A stretch of 64,000 bases of DNA from DAOTWC01 sp048499435 (GCA_048499435.1 JASNZW010000003.1:620001-684000), one strand, 5' to 3'. Numbered from the stretch's first letter, positions 19,140 to 29,150 are shown. Notes: a model not told the origin generated them from the letters alone. A program made the numbers and translations.

Positions 19140-20263
19140 TGCGCATCGGCATTGTCACCGGCGAGTTTCCACCCATGCGCGGCGGCGTCGGCGCGTATAC
19201 CGAGCTGCTGGCGCGCCATCTGGCCGCAAGCGATCACCAGGTTTATCTGCTCAGCCGCGTCGGGACGCAGGCCGCGGCGCAGGTTGCCGCCTGGGGGCCG
19301 GGCAGCCTGCGCGCCATCGCCCGCTGGGCCGGCGATAATCAGCTCCAGATCGTCAGTTTACAGTTTCAGACCGCCGCCTTTGACATGTCGCCCTGGGTGC
19401 ATTTCCTGCCCCAGGCGGTGAGCGCGCCGGTCGTGACGACCTTTCACGATCTGCGCTTCCCTTATCTCTTCCCTAAGGCGGGCGCGCTGCGCCCCTGGAT
19501 CGTGGCCCATCTGGCGCGCGCGTCGGCGGGCGTCATCGTCACCAATCACGAGGACGCGGCGCAGGTGCGCCACCTGCCGCGCACAGCCCTGATCCCAATC
19601 GCCAGCAACATCCTCGCGCCGCTGCCGCGCCCGTTCGACCCCGCGCCCTGGCGCGCCCGCGCCGGCGCCGCCCCGGCAGATTTCCTGCTTGGCTACTTCG
19701 GCCTGCTCAACCGCAGCAAGGGGTTCGACACGCTGCTCGCCAGCCTGGCCGCGCTGCGCGCCGCCGGCGTGCCAGCGCGGTTGGTCGTTATCGGCGGCGA
19801 AGCAGGCTCCAGCGACCCGTCCAATGCGGCTTACGCGGCTGAGATTCAGGCGCTGCTGGCGCGGCTGGCGCTAACGCCCTATGTCCACTTCACCGGCTAC
19901 CTCGAAGATGAAATCGCCGTCGGCAGCTTCCTCAAAGCCAGCGACATCGTCGCGCTGCCCTTTCGCGACGGCGTCTCATACCGGCGCGGCAGCCTGATGG
20001 CCGCCATCCGCTACGGCTGCCCGGTCGTTACGACCGCGCCCCACGTCGCGATTCCGCTGTTCCGCGACGGGCACAACATGCTGTTCGTCCCGCCAGACGA
20101 CAGCGCCGCGCTGGCCGCCGCGCTGCGCCGCTGCTATGAATCGCCGCCGCTCTGCGCGGCGCTGCGCCAGGAGGCGGAAACCCTGAAACACCAGTTTGAG
20201 TGGCCGCACATCGCCGCCGATTACACCAGCTTCTTCGAGCGCGTGCGGACGGCGCTGCCATGA
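19139..20263 (+). CDS. Glycosyltransferase family 4 (GT-B fold)
   Basis: The 374-residue protein has the N-terminal acceptor loop RIGIVTGEFPPMRGGVGAYTELLARHL, typical of GT4. The C-terminal donor domain begins LLGYFGLLNRSKGFDTLLASLA and contains PFRDGVSYRRGSLMAAIRYGCPVVTT, corresponding to the Glu-x7-Glu region. ATG 19139 overlaps the upstream stop by one base; the longer frame from 19103 lies inside the GT2 gene. It is cytoplasmic or membrane-peripheral and probably extends a lipid-linked surface glycan with its GT2 neighbour. Sugar specificity cannot be read from the sequence. Confidence 0.88.
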   Translation: MRIGIVTGEFPPMRGGVGAYTELLARHLAASDHQVYLLSRVGTQAAAQVAAWGPGSLRAIARWAGDNQLQIVSLQFQTAAFDMSPWVHFLPQAVSAPVVTTFHDLRFPYLFPKAGALRPWIVAHLARASAGVIVTNHEDAAQVRHLPRTALIPIASNILAPLPRPFDPAPWRARAGAAPADFLLGYFGLLNRSKGFDTLLASLAALRAAGVPARLVVIGGEAGSSDPSNAAYAAEIQALLARLALTPYVHFTGYLEDEIAVGSFLKASDIVALPFRDGVSYRRGSLMAAIRYGCPVVTTAPHVAIPLFRDGHNMLFVPPDDSAALAAALRRCYESPPLCAALRQEAETLKHQFEWPHIAADYTSFFERVRTALP

Positions 20264-22542
20264 CCGCCCACCGCCGCGTGCTGATCGCGATTCTGCTGGC
20301 GTACACGGCGCTGGCGCTGGTGTACAGCGTGGCCGCGCCGCCGTTCGAGGTGTCCGACGAGCTGTGGCACTACCCGCTGGTGCGCCACCTCGCCCAGAAC
20401 GGCCTCCAGCTCCCCGTGCAGGACCCGGCCAACGTTGGCCCCTGGCGTCAGGAAGGCAGCCAGCCGCCGTTATATTACTTTATGGCCGCCCTGCTGACCG
20501 CCGGCGTTGACACGTCCGACATGGACTACATCCGCCGCATCAACCCGCACGCCGACATCGGCATCGTCCGGCCCGACGGCAACGCGAACATGATTGTTCA
20601 CCGCCCTGGCGCTGAAGCCTTCCCCTGGGCGGGCGCGACGCTGGCGCTGCACCTGGCGCGCCTGCTGTCGGTCGCGCTGGGGCTGGGGACCGTGCTGGTT
20701 ACCTATCATCTGGGGTGCGCCATCTTCCCCGGCGCGCCGGTAATTTCTCTGGGCGCGGCGGCGCTGACCGCCTTCCTGCCCATGTTCCTGTTCATCGCCG
20801 GGTCGGTCAACAACGACAACCTTAGCACGCTGCTGGGCAACCTGCTGACGCTGTTCATCGTGCGCCTGCTGCTGCTTGAGCGCCCCCCCGCCGGGCGCGA
20901 TTATGTCCTGCTCGGCCTCGTGACCGGCGCGGGCCTGCTGGCGAAATACAACATCGGCTTTCTCATCCCGCTGGTGGCGCTGACGCTGCTGATTATCAGC
21001 CTGCGCCGCCGTGACTGGCGGCCGCTGGTGGTCGGCGGGCTAATCGCGGGCGGCCTCACCGTGGCGATCGCGGGCTGGTGGTATCTGCGCAACCTCCAGC
21101 TCTACGGCGACCTAACCGGCCTCAACACGTTTCTGGCGCTTGTTGGCCGGCGGGCCGTCCCGGCTAACATGGCCCAGTTGTGGAGCGAGCGCCACAGCCT
21201 CACTCAGGCGTTCTGGGGCTTTTTCGGCGGCGTCAATGTGCCGCTGCCCGCCGCGGTCTACACGGTGTTCGACGCCCTCGCCGTCGTCGGGCTGGCAGGC
21301 GCGGCGGCCTTCTGGCTGCACAGCGCGCTGGCCCCGCGCCTCGGCTGGCGCGCGAGCAGCCTCACGCTCAGCGACAGGCGCTGGCTGCCCGCCGCCGTGA
21401 CCGTCATCTGGCCGCTGACCACCTTCCTGTCGTATCTACGCTGGACCGCCGAAACGCCCGCGTCGCAGGGGCGGCTGCTGTTCGGCGCGCTGAGCAGCAT
21501 CATGCTCTGGCTGGCGGTCGGGCTGGTGTGGTGGCTGCCACGCCGCGCGCGCCCCTGGGCGCTGGGCGGCACGGTCGGCTGGTTCGCCATTATCGCCGCC
21601 GCCGCCCCCTTTCTGGTCATCGCCCCGGCGTATGCCCCGCCGCCGCAGCTTCCCGCCGCCGCTGGCGCGCCGCTGGCCGTCTTTGCCCGCGCGGGCGAGC
21701 CGGGCGCGCTCAGCCTGCGCGCCGCCGCGGTAACCACGCCGCGCGTTCACCCGGAAGACTACGTGCAGCTTACGCTCGACTGGCAGACGCTTGAAACCCC
21801 GGCGCGCGACTGGAGTCTGTTCGTGCACCTGGTCACGCCCGACGGCGTGATCGTCGGCCAGCGCGATATCTACCCCGGCCAGGGCGCGCTGGCGACCTCT
21901 GACCTGGAGCCAGGCCGCGCCTGGCGCGATTCAGTCGCGGTCTGGGTCCCGTCCGCGGCCTATGCCCCGCTGCCGCTTGAGGTCGCCGTCGGCTGGTATC
22001 ACCTGCCGACCGGCGAGCGCCTGACGCTGCCCGATGGGCGCGAAACGCTGATCATCGGCCAGACGCTGCTTGAGCCGCGCGCCAGCGCACACAACGTGCC
22101 CAACCCGCTCAGCGTGAACTTCGGCGGCCTGATCGAGCTGGTCGGCTACAGCCTGTCTGACCTCAGCCCGGCCGCCGGCGACACCGTTACGCTGACGCTC
22201 TACTGGCGCGCCCTGGCGCCCATCGCCGACGATTACAAGGTGTTCGCCAACATCCTCGACCCGCTGACGCTCACCAAGCACGCCGCCTCAGATGGCATGC
22301 CCGCCCAGTGGAGCGCCCCCACCTCGACGTGGACACCCGGCGTGATCGTTGAAGACGTGCACACCCTGGCGATCAGCCCGGACGCGCCGCCCGGCATCTT
22401 TGAGATTGAGGTCGGCTTATATCGCGAGACGCCCGACGGCGCTTTCCCGCGCCTGCGCGTTTTCACGCCGGACGGCGGGCAGGCCAATACGTTCGTTTAT
22501 CTCAGCCGTGTGCGCATTCTGCCGGCGGAGGCTGGTTCATGA
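20260..22542 (+). CDS. Multipass membrane protein, ArnT/DUF2142-like glycosyltransferase
   Basis: ATG 20260 overlaps the GT4 stop (ATGA). The 760-residue protein has about 11-12 transmembrane helices in the first 480 residues and a soluble beta-rich C-terminal part (about 485-760). An early extracytoplasmic loop contains APPFEVSDELWHYPLVRHLAQNG, where the acidic residues match the catalytic Asp/Glu position of GT-C enzymes that use polyprenyl-phosphate sugars. Likely role: adding a sugar to a lipid-linked glycan or protein outside the membrane. Substrate unknown. Confidence 0.75.
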   Translation: MTAHRRVLIAILLAYTALALVYSVAAPPFEVSDELWHYPLVRHLAQNGLQLPVQDPANVGPWRQEGSQPPLYYFMAALLTAGVDTSDMDYIRRINPHADIGIVRPDGNANMIVHRPGAEAFPWAGATLALHLARLLSVALGLGTVLVTYHLGCAIFPGAPVISLGAAALTAFLPMFLFIAGSVNNDNLSTLLGNLLTLFIVRLLLLERPPAGRDYVLLGLVTGAGLLAKYNIGFLIPLVALTLLIISLRRRDWRPLVVGGLIAGGLTVAIAGWWYLRNLQLYGDLTGLNTFLALVGRRAVPANMAQLWSERHSLTQAFWGFFGGVNVPLPAAVYTVFDALAVVGLAGAAAFWLHSALAPRLGWRASSLTLSDRRWLPAAVTVIWPLTTFLSYLRWTAETPASQGRLLFGALSSIMLWLAVGLVWWLPRRARPWALGGTVGWFAIIAAAAPFLVIAPAYAPPPQLPAAAGAPLAVFARAGEPGALSLRAAAVTTPRVHPEDYVQLTLDWQTLETPARDWSLFVHLVTPDGVIVGQRDIYPGQGALATSDLEPGRAWRDSVAVWVPSAAYAPLPLEVAVGWYHLPTGERLTLPDGRETLIIGQTLLEPRASAHNVPNPLSVNFGGLIELVGYSLSDLSPAAGDTVTLTLYWRALAPIADDYKVFANILDPLTLTKHAASDGMPAQWSAPTSTWTPGVIVEDVHTLAISPDAPPGIFEIEVGLYRETPDGAFPRLRVFTPDGGQANTFVYLSRVRILPAEAGS

Positions 22543-24791
22543 CTACACGAAAACAGGACGCCGCCGCCGGGCTGCTGTTGGTCGCGCTGTGGCTGCTCTT
22601 TTTCTGGCGGCTGTTTACGCCCATCCCCGGCGACCAGGCCGCGCTCAAACTGGGCGACTTCTCTGGTCAGTTCGTCGCCTTCGGCGGCTACCAGTACGCG
22701 CGCTTCACCGCCGGCGAGGTTCCGCTGTGGAACCCCTACAACAACGGCGGCCTGCCCTTCATCGCTGACCCGCAGGCAGCGGTCTTCTACCCGCCGCGCC
22801 TGCTGACGATCGCCCTGGCGCACCTGTCCGGCGCTGGCTGGACGTACAGCGCGCTTCAGCTTGAAATGACCGCGCATGTGCTGGCCTACAGCCTGCTCAT
22901 GTACGCCCTTGTGCGCCGCATGACTTCCGGCCAGCGGGGAAGCGTTTTTGGCGGGTTGGTCGCGGCTGTCGTGGCGGCTTACGGCGGCTACCTTGCCGGT
23001 TATCCACCGCTTCAGCTCGCTGTACTGGAGGCCGGCATCTGGCTGCCGCTGGCGCTGCTGGGCGTGTTAGAGGCGACCCGCGCCGCGCCGCTGCGCTGGC
23101 CCTGGCTGGCGCTGACCGGGCTGGCCCTGGGGCTGTCGTGGCTGGCAGGCCACCCCCAGACCAGCTACTTCCTCACCTGTCTGCTGGCCGCTTACTGCGC
23201 CTACCGCATCTACCGGCTGCGCCTGCGCTGGACGTATGCGGCGGTCGCTGTCGCCCTGTTCGGCGCGGTCGCGCTCGGCGCAGCGGCGGTGACGCTGCTG
23301 CCCGGCCTCGAATATCTGCCGCTCACCGCGCGCGTGGACTACACCTTCGCGGCCAAAGGCAACGGCTTCCCCTTCCGCGATGTGGTGCAAGCGGTCGTCC
23401 CCGGCGTGATGAGCGTGTTCTCGCCGCTGTACGCAGGCATCGTTGGGCTGGCGCTGGCCGCCATCGCTGTGTGGCGCCGCCTGCCGGAAAGTGCGTTCTG
23501 GGCGGCGGCGGCGTTAATCGCCCTGGGCCTGAGCTTCGGCACCGGCAGCGCCCTCTACCCCGCGCTCTACAATCTGCTGCCCGGCCTGCGCTATTTCCGG
23601 GGCCAGGAACGCGCCGCCTACATCGTGGCCGGCAGTGTGGCGCTGCTGGCGGGCCTGGGCGCGGCCCACATCGGCGGCTGGGACCGGCTCAAGGATTTCA
23701 AGGACACACGCCGCATCCAGCAGGCCCTGCTGGCGCTGCTGCTGGTGTGCGCCGGCGCGGCGCTGCTCACGCTGCTGGCGTGGTTCGGCGCCAGCGCGCA
23801 GTACGAACCCTATCTCAACGCGCTGATGTTCACCGCGTTGATCGCCGGGCTGGCGCTGCTGGCCCTGCCCCATGCCCTCGCCCGCCCTGACCAGCCGCTG
23901 CGCCTGGGCCTGCTGCTGGCGCTGCTGGCGTTTGAGCTGTTCACCGTCAACATGGACGCCGCGAGTGTCTACGACCCCGTTCCGGCGGCGCAGCAGCTCT
24001 CTATGCAGCCGCCGCCGCTGGTCGCCCAGGCCCTGGCTGACACCGACGCCCCCTTCCGCGTGGACGGTTTTCGCGGCCTGACAGACAACTACGGCAGCCT
24101 CTACGGCCTGGCGGACATGCGCGGCATCAGCCCGCTGTTCCTCGACGGCCCCTTCCAGCTTATCGAGCCGGAGAAGCACAACCCTACCGCCTGGGAGCTG
24201 TTTGCGGTGCGCTACGTCTATTCCGATTGGGAACAGCTCCCCGTCGAATCGGACATTATCGGGCGCGGCGCTGACCGCTACGGCCCGGTCAACCTGCACC
24301 AATTGGACAACCCGCGCCCGTTCGCCCACCTCGTTTATCAGGCCGCGGTGGTAGACAGTGACGCCTTCGCGCGCGCGCTGCTGGCCGACACCGACTTCGA
24401 CCCGCGCGCCACCGCCATCCTCCACGCGCCGCCAGCGCTGACGCTGCCCGCCGCCGCGCCCACGCGCTTCTCGGCGGAGGTCACGGCGTTCGCCCCGGAG
24501 GCGTTCACGGTCGCCGTCAGCACGCCGCAAAACGCGATCCTCACGCTGGCCCACCCGAACTACCCTGGCTGGCAGGCCCGCCTGGACGGCGCGCCGGTCC
24601 CCATCCTGCGCGCCTACGGTGGGCTGTCCGCGCTGGCCGTGCCCGCTGGCGACCACGTTGTCAGCCTGGCTTACGAGCCGCGCGCCTATACTATCGGCGC
24701 AGCACTCAGCCTTGTGACCTGGGGCGCGCTGGGTATACTGGGCGCTGCGCTGGCGTTCAGGCGAGGAAGACGGAATCGTGTACAGCAGTAA
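22539..24791 (+). CDS. YfhO-family membrane protein
   Basis: The 750-residue protein has about 12 transmembrane helices. The first extracytoplasmic loop carries GDQAALKLGDFSGQFVAFGGYQYARFTAGEVPLWNPYNNGG, the pattern of YfhO/GT-C-like proteins. The C-terminal soluble part ends with NYPGWQARLDGAPVPILRAYGGLSALAVPAGDHVV, a characteristic YfhO tail. Some YfhO proteins act in glycosylating lipoteichoic acid or other surface polymers. It is coupled to both neighbours (ATGA with the preceding gene, 14-base overlap with the next). Confidence 0.85.
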   Translation: MTTRKQDAAAGLLLVALWLLFFWRLFTPIPGDQAALKLGDFSGQFVAFGGYQYARFTAGEVPLWNPYNNGGLPFIADPQAAVFYPPRLLTIALAHLSGAGWTYSALQLEMTAHVLAYSLLMYALVRRMTSGQRGSVFGGLVAAVVAAYGGYLAGYPPLQLAVLEAGIWLPLALLGVLEATRAAPLRWPWLALTGLALGLSWLAGHPQTSYFLTCLLAAYCAYRIYRLRLRWTYAAVAVALFGAVALGAAAVTLLPGLEYLPLTARVDYTFAAKGNGFPFRDVVQAVVPGVMSVFSPLYAGIVGLALAAIAVWRRLPESAFWAAAALIALGLSFGTGSALYPALYNLLPGLRYFRGQERAAYIVAGSVALLAGLGAAHIGGWDRLKDFKDTRRIQQALLALLLVCAGAALLTLLAWFGASAQYEPYLNALMFTALIAGLALLALPHALARPDQPLRLGLLLALLAFELFTVNMDAASVYDPVPAAQQLSMQPPPLVAQALADTDAPFRVDGFRGLTDNYGSLYGLADMRGISPLFLDGPFQLIEPEKHNPTAWELFAVRYVYSDWEQLPVESDIIGRGADRYGPVNLHQLDNPRPFAHLVYQAAVVDSDAFARALLADTDFDPRATAILHAPPALTLPAAAPTRFSAEVTAFAPEAFTVAVSTPQNAILTLAHPNYPGWQARLDGAPVPILRAYGGLSALAVPAGDHVVSLAYEPRAYTIGAALSLVTWGALGILGAALAFRRGRRNRVQQ

Positions 24792-26244
24792 CAGCTTGCA
24801 AAACTGGTATGTCAGCCGCAGCGCCGCAGCGCGCGCCGCGCTGCTTGGGCTTGCCATCGGCATCACCGGCGGCGTCATCGGCCTGCTGCTGGCGGCCTTC
24901 GGCCCGGTGATCGCCGCTGGCGTCATCCTGGGCACGCTGGCGGCGCTCTACATTCTGACCGACGTTTCAGCCGCGCTGTACGCCGTCGTCGCCGTGATCG
25001 CGCTGCTGCCGTTCGGCACGCTGCCGGTTAAAATCGGCTTCACCCCTACGCTGCTCGACGCGGCAGCAGGCGCGTTCCTGGTCGTCTACCTGTTCCAATG
25101 GATGACGGGCCGCCGCAGCCGCCTGCGCCTGACACCCGTACACGCGCTGATCGGCCTGTACATCCTGTGGCTGCTGCTGAGCTTCGCGCTCGGCCTGCGC
25201 TACGCCCCACCGACTTCGGCCAAGCTGCGCCAGTTCGCTGAAACGCTGCTGAGCATCGGCATGGTGTTCATCCTGGTGGATCTGCTGCGCGATGTCGGCG
25301 CGCTGCGCCGGCTGCTGCTGGTGCTGCTGCTCGCCATTGGCGCGCAGGCCCTGCTGACGCTGGTCCTCTACGCGCTGCCTGACGACACCACTGAACGCCT
25401 GCTCGTCCGGCTGGCGCGCCTGGGCTACCCTGACGGCGGCGTTATCCGCTATATCGAAGATAACCCCGCGCTCAGCGAGCGCGCTATCGGCACCTGGGTA
25501 GACCCTAACGCCCTGGGCGGAATGCTGGCCGTCTCTGCCACGCTGGCGGCCTCACAGCTCTTCGCCAGCCGTCCGGTGCTGCGCCCCCGCCTGCTGAACA
25601 TCGCGCTGGTGTGCCTCACGAGCGCGGCGCTGTTCCTCACCTTTTCGCGCGCCTCTATTCTCGCCTTCGCGGCGGGCGTGGGTGTGATGGTGTTCGCGCG
25701 CTATCGCCGCTACCTGCCGCTGCTGCTTGCTGTCGCGCCGCTGCTGCTGCTGCTGCGGCAGGCGCGCGTCTTTGTTGACCGCTTCGTGCAGGCTTTTACC
25801 GGCGCTGACCTGGCGACACAGATGCGCCTGGGCGAATATACCGATTCGCTGCGCCTCATCAGCCGCTACCCCGTGTTCGGCGTCGGCTTCACCGGCACGC
25901 CAGGGCGCGATCTGTACACCGATGTCGCCAGCATGTATCTCATCATGGCCAACCAGATCGGGCTGGTCGGGCTGGGCATCTTCCTGCTGACGATCGCCGG
26001 CGTCTTTGTCTACGGCCTGCGCGCCTGGCCCACCGCCCGCCGCATGCCTGACCTCGACGCGCTGCACCTCGGCCTGCACGCCACCCTGCTGGCCGCCCTG
26101 GTCAACGCGGCAGCCGATCTCTATTTTTTCCGGCTGGATTTCCAGGCGTCTATCAGCCTTTTCTGGCTTATCGCGGCCCTGTGTCTGGCCAGCTCGCGCC
26201 TGGCGCACGACCACGCCCTGGCTGATCCCGTGTCGCCCCGTTAA
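24778..26244 (+). CDS. O-antigen ligase/polymerase-like membrane protein
   Basis: The 488-residue protein has about 11-12 transmembrane helices. Its main periplasmic loop contains AIGTWVDPNALGGMLAVSATLAASQL and, later, RYPVFGVGFTGTPGRD, as in Wzy_C (WaaL/Wzy) proteins. GTG 24778 has GAGGAAG 8 bases upstream, inside the end of the YfhO gene. Expected role: polymerising or ligating lipid-linked repeat units at the outer face of the membrane. It is the last gene of the operon starting at 18201. There is no Wzx-type flippase gene in the operon itself. Confidence 0.85.
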   Translation: MYSSNSLQNWYVSRSAAARAALLGLAIGITGGVIGLLLAAFGPVIAAGVILGTLAALYILTDVSAALYAVVAVIALLPFGTLPVKIGFTPTLLDAAAGAFLVVYLFQWMTGRRSRLRLTPVHALIGLYILWLLLSFALGLRYAPPTSAKLRQFAETLLSIGMVFILVDLLRDVGALRRLLLVLLLAIGAQALLTLVLYALPDDTTERLLVRLARLGYPDGGVIRYIEDNPALSERAIGTWVDPNALGGMLAVSATLAASQLFASRPVLRPRLLNIALVCLTSAALFLTFSRASILAFAAGVGVMVFARYRRYLPLLLAVAPLLLLLRQARVFVDRFVQAFTGADLATQMRLGEYTDSLRLISRYPVFGVGFTGTPGRDLYTDVASMYLIMANQIGLVGLGIFLLTIAGVFVYGLRAWPTARRMPDLDALHLGLHATLLAALVNAAADLYFFRLDFQASISLFWLIAALCLASSRLAHDHALADPVSPR

Positions 26245-26256
26245 CGCGGCGCTGTC

Positions 26257-26285
26257 TTGAATTTCATCTCTCAACACATTATACT
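26257..26285 (+). promoter_or_regulatory. Predicted sigma70-type promoter of the MBL hydrolase gene
   Basis: TTGAAT (26257-26262), an exact 17-base spacer and TATACT (26280-26285) lie 42 bases before the ATG. This is one of the best promoter matches in the window. Confidence 0.7.
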
Positions 26286-26327
26286 CGCCGTATAAGTCTC
26301 CAGAGTTTCAGGAAAATTGTTGACGCC

Positions 26328-27176
26328 ATGCAGCGAGAGCGAATCGCCGACGACATCTATGTGTTTACCAGCGACCTGTACGCCCAGGTGACGGCCAGCG
26401 TTGTCCTCACCGCTGTCGGGGCGGTCATTATCGACACGCTGGTCTATCCGCAGGAAACGCTCCAGATGAAACGCTTTATCGAGCAGCGGCTGGGCGCGGA
26501 AATCGCGTATGTCATTAACACGCACTTCCACGCCGACCACACCACCGGAACCTGTCTTTTCCCCGGCGCGCGCGTGGTCAGCCATGCGCTGTGCCGCGAC
26601 CTGCTCGACCGCCGGGGCCGCGCCAGCCTGGAACGCGCGCAGGCTTCAGCGGAGGAACTGCGCAGCGTGCGCCTGGTGCTGCCGGACATCGTCTTTGACT
26701 GCGGCGCGCTGACGCTGCACCTGGGCAACAAAAGCCTTCGGCTCTGGCACACGCCCGGCCACAGCCCGGACTCCATCGTCTGCCTGCTGAAAGAAGATCG
26801 GGTGCTGTTCGCGGCTGATACCGTGATGCCCGTTCCCTATTTCGTGGACGGCAGCTACGACGATTTCCTCGCCTCGCTGGAAATGCTGCGCGCTGAAACC
26901 CTCGAAATGGTGATCCAGGGGCACGGCGAAGTTATTCTGCGCGGCGAAATTGAGGACAAGCTGAGCGCCGACATCGGCTATCTGCGCAGCCTGCGCGCCG
27001 CCGTAGACCGCGCGCTGGTCAGCCCGGACCCTGACGCCATGCTGGATGCCATTCGCATCGAAGACTGCGGCATCAGCCGTATCCTGCTCAACGGCGCGGT
27101 GGAGCAGCTTCACCGCCAGAATGTGCGCGCCCTCGCCAGCCAGCGCCGCGAGCTGGTCTGTCAGCCGCAGCTCTGA
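26328..27176 (+). CDS. MBL-fold metallo-hydrolase
   Basis: The 282-residue protein has the metallo-beta-lactamase motif NTHFHADHTTG for two metal ions, a later His in WHTPGHSPDSI, and the bridging Asp in FAADTVMP. GHGEVILRGEIEDKL supplies the last His. It is cytoplasmic. Resemblance is to the general MBL-hydrolase group (glyoxalase II-like, or lactonase or thiolesterase); the substrate is not deducible. The C-terminal 40 residues (residue ~235 on) form an extra helical tail. It has its own promoter and precedes greA by 47 bases. Confidence 0.85.
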   Translation: MQRERIADDIYVFTSDLYAQVTASVVLTAVGAVIIDTLVYPQETLQMKRFIEQRLGAEIAYVINTHFHADHTTGTCLFPGARVVSHALCRDLLDRRGRASLERAQASAEELRSVRLVLPDIVFDCGALTLHLGNKSLRLWHTPGHSPDSIVCLLKEDRVLFAADTVMPVPYFVDGSYDDFLASLEMLRAETLEMVIQGHGEVILRGEIEDKLSADIGYLRSLRAAVDRALVSPDPDAMLDAIRIEDCGISRILLNGAVEQLHRQNVRALASQRRELVCQPQL

Positions 27177-27223
27177 CAGCTTCGTCTACCGCGTAAATCA
27201 GAATTCAGAAGAAGGTGTGCGCT

Positions 27224-27691
27224 ATGTCCGAACTCGTTTATCTTACCGCTGAAGGCGCTGAGGAACTGCGGCAGGAGCTGGAAACGCTTATCGCCGTGCG
27301 CCGGCCTGAGCTGGCGCGCAAGCTGCGCGAGGCTGTCGAAGATGGCGACCTCAAGGAAAATGCCAACTATCACGACACCAGAGAACAGAAAGCCCTGGTC
27401 GAAGGGCGCATTCAGTATCTGGAAAACGTGCTGCGCAGCGCCCAGATCATCAGCAAGGACGGCAGTTCGGATATCGTTCAGCTCGGCTCAGAGGTGACGA
27501 TCCGCGAAGAAGGCACGGACGAGGATGAAACCTATATCATCGTCGGCGCCGCCGAAGCCAACCCGCGCGAAGGGCGCATCTCGCACGAAAGCCCGATCGG
27601 CGCGGCGCTGCTGGGCCGCAAAAAAGGCGATGTCGTCCGCACCGCCACCCCCGCCGGTGAGACACTGTTCAAAATCCGCCGTGTGAAGTAG
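27224..27691 (+). CDS. greA: Transcription elongation factor GreA
   Basis: ATG 27224 is chosen over GTG 27215 because GAAGG is 8 bases upstream and it gives the normal GreA N-terminus (ELVYLTAEGAEELRQEL). The 155-residue protein has the coiled-coil domain with the acidic tip (REAVEDGDLKENANYHDTREQ) and the C-terminal FKBP-like domain ending RISHESPIGAALLGRKKGD. GreA inserts its coiled coil into the RNA polymerase secondary channel and rescues backtracked complexes by transcript cleavage. A strong terminator follows. Confidence 0.96.
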   Translation: MSELVYLTAEGAEELRQELETLIAVRRPELARKLREAVEDGDLKENANYHDTREQKALVEGRIQYLENVLRSAQIISKDGSSDIVQLGSEVTIREEGTDEDETYIIVGAAEANPREGRISHESPIGAALLGRKKGDVVRTATPAGETLFKIRRVK

Positions 27692-27724
27692 CGCGCCGCC
27701 TGCCGGCCCTGGCCATAAACGACA

Positions 27725-27758
27725 ACGCCCCCTCTGGCAAGCAGCGGGGGCGTTTGCT
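27725..27758. terminator. Rho-independent terminator after greA (possibly bidirectional)
   Basis: The stem ACGCCCCC (27725-27732) / GGGGGCGT (27746-27753) is followed by TTGCTTG. It lies 34 bases after the greA stop and 16 bases before the stop of the opposing gene. Confidence 0.75.
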
Positions 27759-27773
27759 TGTGCGCTGGCGCGG

Positions 27774-29096
27774 CTAACTGCCGCCGATCGGGGTAAAATC
27801 GCCCGTGCCGCCAAAGGGATCATCGTCGTCCCGGCGGGGCGGCGCTGCTGGCGCGGGCGGGGGCGCCGCTGGCGGCGTATAGGGCGTTGGCGGTGTATAC
27901 GGCCGCGCGCCAAACGGCGCGGGAGCAGCCGGCGCGGGCGCGGACGGCTGCGGTGTGGCGGCTGGCGGCGTATAGGACGCTGGCGCGCTGAAAGCGGGGG
28001 CGGGAACAGCAGCAGCAGCCGGTGCGCCCTGCCGCTGCCACACAGCCAGTTCCAGCGTAAAGCGGTCAAAGTAGCTGTTAGCGGGCAGCGGGCCGGTCCC
28101 GTAGGCCATATCGACGACGCGCGCCTGCATGCGCAGCGTGTTCGTCTCCAGAATAGCCACCGCGCCCGGCTGCACCAGCACCAGCTCGCCCTTCGTCTCC
28201 AGCTTGCTGCGCAGCGCCGGGTCATTATAAGCGTATTCAGACACCAGCACCTTAGTGACGGTGCGCACATAATCCTCTTTGTCGAACAGCCACACCTCAA
28301 CCGCGGCCACCTTCGCCGGCTCGCCAGCGCCGATCGTCTCTGCGATCGTCGCGCCGCACTCGCCCAGGAACATGTCGCTGGCGTCCTCGATGCTGAACGA
28401 CTCGTCATACTGGCCCCGGCCCGCCAGGTAAACCGACATTTTGCGGATCACCGGCTCGCCCAGCGTGCTGTCGGCGGCTGTCCCCTGCGCCAGTTTCTCG
28501 GCCTGTTTCGCCATGCGGATAGCGTCAATCGTGCGCTGGGTGGCCTCGTCCGAAACCGCCGGGCCGCCGCGCAGCCGTTTGATAATCGGCTCTACCAGCA
28601 GATCGCGGATTAACAGCCCCCACAGGATGCTGACAATGAAGTAAACCACAATCAGCACCAGCGGCGCGATGATAAATGGCAGCAGATTGCCCAGCGTGTT
28701 TGGCTTCGGCGCGGGCCGCCCCGGTTCGGCCTGCTGCGCCAGCGCGCGGAAGCCGCCGTCCTGAATGCCGAGCCGATCCACAATTTCGGTCGGGTTCTCC
28801 ACAAAGCCCAGGCTGCTGACGATCTGCGCCTCAAACTCCAGGCTGGGCACGCCGGTCGCGGTTGCCAGCGCGTAACGGTCCGCCAGCAGGCTCACCCACT
28901 CATCCTGCCAGCCGCGCTCCAGCGTGCTGGGGTCGGCGTCGTAGTAAACCGTCGGCGCAAGGCGATAAGCCCAGAACAGCCCGACAAGGACGCCGATCAC
29001 CAGCGCGAAAAACGCGCCGCGCGACGGAATGCTGGGCCTGAGAATCGGGTATATGCCGTTGTATGAATTGACTAACCAGGTGCGAAACTTCTTCAT
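27774..29096 (-). CDS. Membrane protein with Pro/Ala-rich tail, unknown function
   Basis: Start ATG 29096 (KKFRTWLVNSYNG) is preferred over 29144: AAAGG lies upstream and the predicted promoter (29151-29180) would leave the longer form without a leader. The 440-residue protein has two transmembrane helices (about 28-50 and 125-150) with an outside loop between them. A cytoplasmic domain of about 220 residues follows, containing EDASDMFLGECGATIAETIG and VEVWLFDKEDYVRTVTKVLVSEYA. The tail is a long disordered Pro/Ala/Tyr-rich segment (YTPPAATPQPS, PYTPPTPYTPPAAPPP). I do not recognise the family; it looks like a Chloroflexota-specific protein. Confidence 0.65.
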   Translation of the reverse strand: MKKFRTWLVNSYNGIYPILRPSIPSRGAFFALVIGVLVGLFWAYRLAPTVYYDADPSTLERGWQDEWVSLLADRYALATATGVPSLEFEAQIVSSLGFVENPTEIVDRLGIQDGGFRALAQQAEPGRPAPKPNTLGNLLPFIIAPLVLIVVYFIVSILWGLLIRDLLVEPIIKRLRGGPAVSDEATQRTIDAIRMAKQAEKLAQGTAADSTLGEPVIRKMSVYLAGRGQYDESFSIEDASDMFLGECGATIAETIGAGEPAKVAAVEVWLFDKEDYVRTVTKVLVSEYAYNDPALRSKLETKGELVLVQPGAVAILETNTLRMQARVVDMAYGTGPLPANSYFDRFTLELAVWQRQGAPAAAAVPAPAFSAPASYTPPAATPQPSAPAPAAPAPFGARPYTPPTPYTPPAAPPPAPAAPPRRDDDDPFGGTGDFTPIGGS

Positions 29097-29150
29097 GAGC
29101 AGCGGCCTTTCACATGACGCAGGCAAACCCGCAAACCGGAACACTACCTA